35,612 bases of DNA, from contig CAYITQ010000005.1 of assembly GCA_964366335.1 (NCBI GenBank), positions 1 through 35,612 of the forward strand, read 5' to 3'. Each line of letters begins with the position of its first letter. Position 1 is the stretch's first letter. Origin of the DNA: JACRNA01 sp964366335. GTDB taxonomy: Bacteria > Patescibacteriota > Microgenomatia > CAZETR01 > Amesbacteraceae. Position numbers and translations under genes: made by a program. This document shows positions 14,358 through 20,880 of the stretch, one piece after another. Under the pieces are notes generated by a model. The model had not been told where the DNA came from. It saw nothing but the letters and a program-made list of their open reading frames with translations, and did no database searches.

Positions 14358-15066
14358 AATATGATTTTAACATTTTAAGTAACTTGAGTAACTTATGAGT
14401 CAGGAAAGAAAGAAGAATCATGGCCGGGATAAATAGGACTACACGGTAGGCTTCGGAGGCAAGCCCGGTTCCCCCAAAGCCCTCAAAAATATGTTTTATC
14501 AACCAAATAAAGATTCCCAAGGTCTGGGTTGGCCCCGAGATCAAAAACGGTAATATCCCCAATAGAAAACCTAATATACTTTTTTTATTTAATCTAAATA
14601 TTATGAGAGGCCAAAAGATAAATGTTAATAAATGAAGCTGATATAGGAGACCCAGGAATAATCCTGTCAGAAAGTCTCTTCGTTTAAGAAAACTTAGCAA
14701 AAATATTACTTCAAATAAGGGAATTGGTGCAGTGTGATACGGTGTACGGAGATGCATCATCAGCCAGGGATTTAATACCAGCACAATGGTACTGAGTAAT
14801 GCAGTGTTCTTGCCAAACATTATAGAAATTAGATAATAGAAATTAGAAATTAGAAATATATTTAAAAATATGATTAATACTACCGGAGATAGCGGGTGAA
14901 AATTTGATAGCCAAAAAGCGGGCACGAGCATATAAGTCCAAAGTGGACCCTGATGCAACCAAACAATGCTTGCAGTGATTCCCAACAAGGGGAAATGCGC
15001 GTTTAATAATGCGTCTCGAGCCGACTGATAAAACCAACCCATGTCATCAAAGTAGGGAATGTTCAT
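14326..15066 (-). CDS. Dolichyl-phosphate-mannose-type (GT39-like) membrane transferase, short
   Basis: The product has 246 residues with about six hydrophobic helices. The start, YFDDMGWFYQSARDALLNAH, matches the first extracytoplasmic loop of ArnT/PMT-type transferases (an acidic residue followed by x-x-W-F-Y-x-x-A-R-D), and TSIVWLHQGPLWTYML-like sequence follows. Such proteins move a sugar from a polyprenyl phosphate to a surface glycan. The family usually has a transmembrane helix before this loop and is about 450-600 residues long; both the first helix and much of the C-terminus are missing. The start overlaps the methyltransferase stop (ATGA). It may be a truncated or reduced version. 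A 5-unit heptamer array encodes LISNFYYLISI. Confidence 0.65.
   Translation of the reverse strand: MNIPYFDDMGWFYQSARDALLNAHFPLLGITASIVWLHQGPLWTYMLVPAFWLSNFHPLSPVVLIIFLNIFLISNFYYLISIMFGKNTALLSTIVLVLNPWLMMHLRTPYHTAPIPLFEVIFLLSFLKRRDFLTGLFLGLLYQLHLLTFIFWPLIIFRLNKKSILGFLLGILPFLISGPTQTLGIFIWLIKHIFEGFGGTGLASEAYRVVLFIPAMILLSFLTHKLLKLLKMLKSYYANRNNLNQK
14364..14372 (-). promoter_or_regulatory. -10 box upstream of GT2 gene
   Basis: On the minus strand TGT-TAAAAT (extended -10, hexamer at 14364-14369) ends 6 bases before the ATG at 14357. It lies within the end of the upstream gene. Confidence 0.5.
14374..14400. repeat. Nonamer repeat at GT39-like C-terminus
   Basis: TTTAAGTAA, CTTGAGTAA, CTTATGAGT. 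It encodes THKLLKLLKML, the tail of the GT39-like protein, just before the GT2 start. Confidence 0.55.
14822..14856. repeat. Heptamer array WTAGAWA x5 (family 4)
   Basis: Units ATAGAAA, TTAGATA, ATAGAAA, TTAGAAA, TTAGAAA. On the coding strand they read TTTCTAA twice, TTTCTAT, TATCTAA, TTTCTAT. The third unit gives TTC TAT where a perfect copy would give TTC TAA, a stop. Confidence 0.8.
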
Positions 15067-15770
15067 TTTATAGCTTCAATCAGAGCAACGGCTGAAGGCA
15101 TGTGGGGGTCAAACGGGTGATTTTTCGGAATCGTGTTTACCAGCGACCAGTGTTGTTTATCATCGCGTATGCCGAATCTTAAATTAACTTTCCCAAACTT
15201 CAAGAGTAATTTTTTTAAACTTGTTAAGTCATATGACCGCCAGGATGGGGTGTTAAAATATTTTGCCGACACTGGCACAGTCAAAAGTAATTTACCCCGC
15301 GGCTTTAAACTAACATAAATATTATTTATGGCCAGCTGGTCACCATTGGCCATTTTGGCACCACCATAGATTTCTAATCCAATATGTTCAAGTGTTGAAA
15401 GGCAAATCACCGTATCAAAGTAATCTTTTTTAATAAATTTGGTAATGTCAGCACATACATTAATCAAATTCGGATGTTCAAAAGACAATCTTCTCAAGTC
15501 CAGAGCAGTTATTTCATGTCCTACACTGGCCAGCATTAATGAAACAGGACTTTCGTTTGCACCGACGTCCAAAACACATCCAGACACTCTCGATAATACA
15601 AATGGCATCTCCAAAATTCTCTCGTTAATCTCGCGCCTCGTCAACCTTGAACGTAAAAATGGACTCGCAAAAATAAGTGTCGAGATGGGTTTAAGAGCCA
15701 AAAGCCGGTACTTCAAGACATCTATCACCGGCGGGGTAAATTCAAATGGTCTGATGGGCTGAGTAAGCAT
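15063..15770 (-). CDS. SAM-dependent methyltransferase
   Basis: Class I AdoMet-dependent methyltransferase of about 235 residues. Motif I is GCVLDVGANESPVSLMLASV, followed by the acidic residue of motif II (ITALDLRR), then DYFDTVICLSTLEHIGL (motif IV) and LKPRGKLLLTVPV. It probably methylates a sugar of the surface glycan, given its place between glycosyltransferase genes. The frame is open to 15824, but that would overlap the previous gene by 83 bases. I prefer the ATG at 15770 because a good GGAGG ribosome site lies 9 bases before it. The stop overlaps the GT39-like start (ATGA). Confidence 0.85.
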   Translation of the reverse strand: MLTQPIRPFEFTPPVIDVLKYRLLALKPISTLIFASPFLRSRLTRREINERILEMPFVLSRVSGCVLDVGANESPVSLMLASVGHEITALDLRRLSFEHPNLINVCADITKFIKKDYFDTVICLSTLEHIGLEIYGGAKMANGDQLAINNIYVSLKPRGKLLLTVPVSAKYFNTPSWRSYDLTSLKKLLLKFGKVNLRFGIRDDKQHWSLVNTIPKNHPFDPHMPSAVALIEAIK

Positions 15771-17259
15771 ATTTAAATACCTCCAAATACCGAAGTCCAA
15801 TAACATCAAAGGTATAATTTTCATTAAATCTTTTTATTCCTCCTGTGACCGGATTTTCCAACATAGCAATTATTCCTTCCGCTAAATCGTCAACCAGAAT
15901 TCCTGAATTTTCATCAATTATTTCTGGTGCAGTTCCGCGGTTGTAAGCGACAACCGGTACTCCCTGACTCATGGCTTCCAGCATCACTAAACCAAAGCCT
16001 TCCAATTCCCAAAGACTTGGAAATACCAAAACACTTGCCTGAGCTATCTCTTTTACTGCGTCTTCGACATAGCCAGTAATTTCAACATTTTTACAAGGCT
16101 CTAACTTCATACTGCCTTCACCGATTATTTTTAACTTTGCATTGGGATACTTTTCCAAGACTCCCGGCCAGGCTTCAATCAACAAGTCTTGGCCTTTACC
16201 TTTCTCCAATCTAGAAACGCAAACCACCGTAAAATTCTTAACTTTCGGGTATTTTTTAATATCTACCGCGCATGGAATGATTCTCACTTTTGCTGTGGGA
16301 ATACCTGTAATCGCCACATTGGCTTTGAATGTATGACGGCTGGGCATGATGACTACATCAGGAAGTCTACTCACTAAACGATATAAAAATTTTGGTAATC
16401 CGAAAAATTTATTAAAGACGGTTTCGAGAGGACCAAACTCTACCCAAACTACCGGTTTATTCAATAATTTTGCTATCGGCGTAACTATAATTTTTTCCGG
16501 AAATCCGGACATATAAATCAAATCGAAGTCAATAAAAAATAACTTTATATATTGCCAGAGACCATACGGCAAGAATATTATTGCTTTAAGTAGTCCCCTC
16601 CAATTGCCAATTATGTCTAGGACAACCAGTATTTTTTGACCATCGCCAAGCATTTCATTGAATCTATCATTAGTCGTATGAGACTCTATGACAATATTTT
16701 GTTTCTTTAACCAATTAAACAAGCCGATATTAAAAGTTTCTGCCCCGCCAATACCCAATGTCTGATTGATAAACAAAATTTTGTGTAGTTTTACATCCGA
16801 ATTTATTTTTTTAAACTCAAATTCGAAATTAGTATCTACAAGAGTTTCAGAAATTGTTTTCAGACTGTGTAAATAACAAATTGTTTTTATTGATTTTGGA
16901 GTCAAGCCAATCTTGTGTGCCCCCCAAACACCTGTCTGTGAAGTGTCGCCATACAAAAATAAATTCCGGGTATCCGGATCATCCGCAAATTTGTCAAAGA
17001 TGGCATTGATGTTTGGTATTCTGACCTTTAATCGTCCACCTATCAATAACACACGGCTTATTTCAGCCAAAGTCGATTCTAATTGTTCTTTGGTCAAATG
17101 CTCCAAAATATCTTGGGCAATAATTTCCTCGCATGAATTATCTTCAAACGGCAATTTCTGAGAAATATCACAGACCACATCGACACCCCGACTTTTGATA
17201 ACATCTACATTGATATAGCCATCACGGATATCCGCTCCGCAACCCAAGTTTAATTTCAT
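15742..17259 (-). CDS. Fused methyltransferase and GT4 glycosyltransferase
   Basis: This 505-residue protein joins two enzymes. Residues 1-155 are a small class I methyltransferase (MKLNLGCGADIRDGYINVDV with the acidic motif II, then AQDILEHLTKEQ and LLIGGRLKVRIPN). Residues 165-505 are a family 4 glycosyltransferase: ILFINQTLGIGGAETFNIGL, TVVCVSRLEKGKGQDLL, and the nucleotide-sugar site in PSLWELEGFGLVMLEAMSQG, with the EGFGLVMLE motif. Joining a sugar methyltransferase to a glycosyltransferase would place both steps on one growing chain. The join (DTNFEFEFKKINSD) is encoded by weakly heptameric DNA. It overlaps the flippase stop (ATGA). Confidence 0.87.
   Translation of the reverse strand: MKLNLGCGADIRDGYINVDVIKSRGVDVVCDISQKLPFEDNSCEEIIAQDILEHLTKEQLESTLAEISRVLLIGGRLKVRIPNINAIFDKFADDPDTRNLFLYGDTSQTGVWGAHKIGLTPKSIKTICYLHSLKTISETLVDTNFEFEFKKINSDVKLHKILFINQTLGIGGAETFNIGLFNWLKKQNIVIESHTTNDRFNEMLGDGQKILVVLDIIGNWRGLLKAIIFLPYGLWQYIKLFFIDFDLIYMSGFPEKIIVTPIAKLLNKPVVWVEFGPLETVFNKFFGLPKFLYRLVSRLPDVVIMPSRHTFKANVAITGIPTAKVRIIPCAVDIKKYPKVKNFTVVCVSRLEKGKGQDLLIEAWPGVLEKYPNAKLKIIGEGSMKLEPCKNVEITGYVEDAVKEIAQASVLVFPSLWELEGFGLVMLEAMSQGVPVVAYNRGTAPEIIDENSGILVDDLAEGIIAMLENPVTGGIKRFNENYTFDVIGLRYLEVFKYAYSAHQTI
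16815..16840. repeat. Weak heptamer array at the domain junction
   Basis: AACTCAA, ATTCGAA, ATTAGTA are in 7-base register. It is short and imperfect, but it falls exactly between the methyltransferase and glycosyltransferase domains. Confidence 0.35.
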
Positions 17260-18479
17260 AAAGACTTAAATGATCTATGGGCCAGATAAATTGCCACCGG
17301 CAGAGCGACTACCGCTCCAAATGTGGCCGCATAGGCCGCCCCCATTATTCCCCATGTCCTGACAGCCGGAACAACCGCCGTTAACAATCCCAGAGTGCTA
17401 GTCAATACAATTAATGTCACATACTTCTGCTGTTTTTGGGCCATAAATACGGCATTAAATGAATAGCCGATCCCGCGGGCGATGCCCAAAAATGCTAAAA
17501 CTTTTAATACGGGAACCGCGTCCAGCCAATTGATACCAAATAAAATTAAGATAATCGGCTTGGCAAATAACCAAATTGCCAATCCCAAACCTATCGTCAA
17601 TATATTTACAGTCACTACTGTCTTAACGACAGCGTTCTTTAGATTCTTGCCACCGGCGCTCATTTTGGAAAATATTGGGAAAGTGGCCCGGTAAAAGACA
17701 TCCACTATTTCCGAGACCGGTGTCGTAGAAACCTTGTAGGCATATTGATAGACACCCAGGGGGGCTTCACCCAAGAGCTTGCCAACCACAATATTGTCAC
17801 TTTGGGTAAACAGATAATCTAATAGTCCGAAACCCATTACCCACTTACCACGCGACAGTATCAGGCGACAGGATACAGGATTCAGGGCAAATTTTGGCCT
17901 TGGAGAAATAAAACACCAAGACAAAATCACCTCAAAAATTGCTGAAGCAATCAGTCCCCAGATCAAACCAACGGGCGAGCGGGTATACCAACAGACCAAA
18001 ACGCTGACACCTGTTTCCAAAGCAAAAATAGATCCCCGCAAGGCAAATTCCCGGCCAAATTTTAGTTCTTTCAAAAAAGTTATAATCGCCGGATTAATAA
18101 ATCCCCGGATTAGAGGAGCCAGAGCCAACAAATATAATAAATTCAAAGTATCCGGTGAATTGAAAAAAGTACTAATCCAGGGTGCTGTAACTACAATCAA
18201 GAGTGCAATTATTATTCCGCGGATGATAGAAAGAACCCAGGCCGTATCTATATATTTATCTATTTTGCCCTTTTCCTGCATCAAAAATATATTAATACCG
18301 GTCTCAGTGGCTATTTCCAGAAGAGCCAAAACCATAGTCACAATCCCGAATACCCCCAAAGAGGTTTTGGTGAGAATACGGGCCAACACAGCCATGCGCA
18401 AGATAGTGATGACCCGCAAAGCACCACGCAAGCCCGCAGTCCACGATAATCCACTAAACGCTGTATTTGTATAACTCAT
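17256..18479 (-). CDS. Polysaccharide flippase (MATE/MOP superfamily)
   Basis: A 407-residue, very hydrophobic protein with about 12-14 helices. It starts MSYTNTAFSGLSWTAGLRGA, and the first half has VLARILTKTSLGVFGIVTMV, the typical start of Wzx/RfbX-type lipid-linked oligosaccharide flippases. The middle has KWVMGFGLLDYLFTQSDNIV and GVYQYAYKVSTTP, both characteristic. It would move the lipid-linked glycan across the membrane. I chose the ATG at 18479 because it overlaps the GT2 stop as ATGA; an upstream in-frame ATG at 18524 would overlap by 49 bases and adds an unconserved leader. A heptamer array encodes ALNPVSCRLIL in a loop. Confidence 0.9.
   Translation of the reverse strand: MSYTNTAFSGLSWTAGLRGALRVITILRMAVLARILTKTSLGVFGIVTMVLALLEIATETGINIFLMQEKGKIDKYIDTAWVLSIIRGIIIALLIVVTAPWISTFFNSPDTLNLLYLLALAPLIRGFINPAIITFLKELKFGREFALRGSIFALETGVSVLVCWYTRSPVGLIWGLIASAIFEVILSWCFISPRPKFALNPVSCRLILSRGKWVMGFGLLDYLFTQSDNIVVGKLLGEAPLGVYQYAYKVSTTPVSEIVDVFYRATFPIFSKMSAGGKNLKNAVVKTVVTVNILTIGLGLAIWLFAKPIILILFGINWLDAVPVLKVLAFLGIARGIGYSFNAVFMAQKQQKYVTLIVLTSTLGLLTAVVPAVRTWGIMGAAYAATFGAVVALPVAIYLAHRSFKSL
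17861..17888. repeat. Heptamer array WCAGGNN x4 (family 5)
   Basis: Units TCAGGCG, ACAGGAT, ACAGGAT, TCAGGGC lie inside the flippase gene. On the coding strand the units read GCCCTGA, ATCCTGT, ATCCTGT, CGCCTGA; the third falls in the phase where TGA would be a stop and reads TGT instead. Confidence 0.75.
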
Positions 18480-19345
18480 TTTGGTTTTGACAACATACCC
18501 ATAACTGTCCCAAATATGACACACATATCTGCAGTCAATTGTAGCACCGGAAGCCAGAAAAATGCCCTGAGATCTTTTACGTATTTATAATTTTTGACGA
18601 TAGACCAGACTATATATAACACTGCCAATAATCCAAACCACATATTTATAAAAACTAAAAAGAAAAAAAGATAATAACGAAGAATTAAAAATTTGACTTT
18701 GGGGCGCATGATGCCCGCATAGATGTCAGAAACCGCAAACCGGAGAAACATCCAGGCGGCTTGTTTTAAATTCTTACGCGGGTACCAACCCACGACTGCG
18801 TCTCTGGCAAAGACAAATTTTGTTCCTGCTTTTTTTAGTCTATTGGCAAATTCAAAATCTTCACTGGTATCCAGTTTAGTGTTGAATCCACCAGAACTAA
18901 AAAATAACTTTTTGGTAATAGCCATAGACCGAGTCGAGGGTAAAAACCCGCTTCCGATTCTATCAGGCATGACCAATACATAAGGCACCAAACATTTTTC
19001 AAATACATTTTGGGGGAGACCCTCATAATATCCTGCGACTACCTCCGCTTTGACTTTCGTCAATTCCTCCAACCAATTCTTCTCCGGTACACAGCCTGCG
19101 TCAGTAAAAACAATTATTTCACCTTTGGCTATTGAGACTCCTATATTTCGTCCTTCAGAACGGTTATATTTTCCCGTAATTATTTTTATACTTTTATACT
19201 CTTTACACTTTGATACCGTATTGTCTGTAGACCCGCCATCTACAATAATTATTTCAGCTGGAAACTTCACCAGCACATCCAATAACTCCTTTATAGTTTT
19301 TTCTTCGTTGAGAACAGTGACCACAATGCTTATTTTTTTTGCCAT
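18476..19345 (-). CDS. GT2 glycosyltransferase
   Basis: This 289-residue protein has the family 2 GT-A core: MAKKISIVVTVLNEEKTIKE, AEIIIVDGGSTDNT, and the metal-binding GEIIVFTDAGCVPE, followed by a C-terminal membrane-associated region with two hydrophobic helices (LILRYYLFFFLVFINMWF and around LLAVLYIVW). That layout is typical of membrane-attached glycosyltransferases that build lipid-linked glycans. The ATG at 19345 gives the normal beginning MAKKISIVVT and overlaps the upstream gene by 16 bases; an in-frame ATG at 19378 adds an unconserved leader. The segment KCKEYKSIKII is encoded by a weak 9-base-unit repeat (19189-19215). Confidence 0.88.
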   Translation of the reverse strand: MAKKISIVVTVLNEEKTIKELLDVLVKFPAEIIIVDGGSTDNTVSKCKEYKSIKIITGKYNRSEGRNIGVSIAKGEIIVFTDAGCVPEKNWLEELTKVKAEVVAGYYEGLPQNVFEKCLVPYVLVMPDRIGSGFLPSTRSMAITKKLFFSSGGFNTKLDTSEDFEFANRLKKAGTKFVFARDAVVGWYPRKNLKQAAWMFLRFAVSDIYAGIMRPKVKFLILRYYLFFFLVFINMWFGLLAVLYIVWSIVKNYKYVKDLRAFFWLPVLQLTADMCVIFGTVMGMLSKPK

Positions 19346-20106
19346 AGCTTTTCGTAAATAGCCGCAATCTGATCCCAAGTCGGAACCAGAAACCCCGGTA
19401 TATTAAAAGGTGTCATGTTCAGATAATCATATTTTAGCGGATTGTCATAATATGCGTATACTTGGGTATTTTGGCCCATGGCTTCCAAAATAGCCAGATA
19501 CCCATTTACAAAAGCGTATTTGTATTTGTAAAAATATTTACCCGCCTTTGGATCATTTGTAAACACATCCAATTTTACATTCATTTTCTTTGCTAAAGCG
19601 CTGTAAAATTCTAGGTCTTTCCCACTTCTGCCCAGATAAACGGCGCCTTTTCTAAATATTTTTAGTCTCCTAATTTTCCCGGCTGCTCCAAAAATCACAA
19701 AATCTGGCTTGGTAAAATAATATTTTTTTATAAATTCACCAACACATATATTTCCATTGGCCATTAACTCACTTACTTTCCGCACAAATATATTTTTCCA
19801 AGGAACTGGATATATGCCCTCCCAACCGTGGAAAGTTATAAAAAACTTTTTGTTTAAATATTTCAAGCGTATAAAAAATACCCAAAAAAATACATCATGA
19901 ATATGCACCACATCCGCCCAATCAAATAAATCTTTGTATTTCCATATCTGTCTCCATATCTCCCACTTATCCGTGCCCACTTCTTTCTCTGTTAAATACT
20001 TAATCTCATGTTTTTTCCTTAGCTCCTTTGCAATCATGTACACATGCTTTTCTACTCCACCGACACTCTCAGGCCAAGTCCTCTTCACCAAAACCAATAT
20101 TTTCAT
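19330..20106 (-). CDS. GT4-like glycosyltransferase, short
   Basis: Probable family 4 (GT-B) glycosyltransferase, 258 residues against the usual 350-400. The N-terminal half is recognisable: KRTWPESVGGVEKHVYMIAK (the acceptor-side glycine loop), WADVVHIHDVFFW and FFITFHGWEG. The C-terminal nucleotide-sugar domain is compressed; NGYLAILEAMGQNTQVYAY corresponds to the usual E-x7-E region (AILEAMGQ). It may be a reduced enzyme or one working with a partner. Its start overlaps the methyltransferase stop as ATGA. Confidence 0.75.
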   Translation of the reverse strand: MKILVLVKRTWPESVGGVEKHVYMIAKELRKKHEIKYLTEKEVGTDKWEIWRQIWKYKDLFDWADVVHIHDVFFWVFFIRLKYLNKKFFITFHGWEGIYPVPWKNIFVRKVSELMANGNICVGEFIKKYYFTKPDFVIFGAAGKIRRLKIFRKGAVYLGRSGKDLEFYSALAKKMNVKLDVFTNDPKAGKYFYKYKYAFVNGYLAILEAMGQNTQVYAYYDNPLKYDYLNMTPFNIPGFLVPTWDQIAAIYEKLWQKK

Positions 20107-20825
20107 ATTTTCTGAGCAATTATGAATATGTCTGATTCTCCAAACAACATAGCTGATACATCATCAAAATAGGTAATTAAATCTGAAATTGGGCCTTTGA
20201 TAAATTTAATAAATTTACCCAATACCGGAAATAAATATAACGCATTCCTTACAACACCTTCAGTTAATAAAGTTTTTGTAATTACAAAACCAGATTCTTG
20301 AATAATATTTTGCAAGCTTTTCCATTCATATCTTCTTAAATGTCCTACTCTATTGTCAAATTTCTTTGCAAGTCCAAGTCTATAAAGAGGAGCATTAACA
20401 CTCGGGGTAGATAAAATTAATTTCCCATTAATTTTTAGAAGTCTATGAAATAATTTTATTAATTTTATATCATCCTTAATATGTTCTATCACTTCAAAAC
20501 AAATTATTACATCAAATTTTTTAGTAAACTTTTTGGGAACTAGAGAAAACATAACGAAATTCTCCAAGGACATTATTTTTGAACTTTCATTACACTTATC
20601 TATCGCTTCTTTTGAAATATCAACCCCAAAAACATTAAATCTTTTCTTACCTAAATAAAGACTAATCGTCCCTGCTCCACATCCATAGTCCAATACATCT
20701 ATGTCTCGATCATTAATTTCTTCCTTTAAAACATCAATAATTTTTCTATAAGTAAAATTATTGTCACTAACTATTTTCCACTGAGAAGTAGTGTTTTTGT
20801 GAAACATGTTATATTGCTTATCCAT
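20103..20825 (-). CDS. SAM-dependent methyltransferase (UbiG-like)
   Basis: Class I methyltransferase of 240 residues. Motif I is DVLDYGCGAGTISLYLG, followed by VFGVDISKEAI (motif II), FDVIICFEVIEHIKD (post-motif) and INGKLILSTPS. UbiG/Ubie-type enzymes of this sort in polysaccharide clusters methylate sugars or lipid carriers; the substrate is not known. It is the first gene of the minus-strand cluster that continues to 11910. The ATG at 20825 has TGA-TAAAAT (hexamer 20834-20839) 8 bases upstream, nearly leaderless. It is divergent from the Kelch-lipase gene, and their promoters lie within 55 bases. Confidence 0.88.
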   Translation of the reverse strand: MDKQYNMFHKNTTSQWKIVSDNNFTYRKIIDVLKEEINDRDIDVLDYGCGAGTISLYLGKKRFNVFGVDISKEAIDKCNESSKIMSLENFVMFSLVPKKFTKKFDVIICFEVIEHIKDDIKLIKLFHRLLKINGKLILSTPSVNAPLYRLGLAKKFDNRVGHLRRYEWKSLQNIIQESGFVITKTLLTEGVVRNALYLFPVLGKFIKFIKGPISDLITYFDDVSAMLFGESDIFIIAQKI

Positions 20826-20844
20826 TGGACATTATTTTATCATC

Positions 20845-20874
20845 TTGACACGAGTATCAACATATGATTATATT
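20845..20874 (+). promoter_or_regulatory. Promoter of the Kelch-lipase gene (leaderless)
   Basis: TTGACA (20845-20850), 18-base spacer, TATATT (20869-20874), 6 bases, GTG at 20881. It is the best promoter in the window and supports the GTG start that gives a clean signal peptide. Confidence 0.8.
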
Positions 20875-20880
20875 GTAGTT

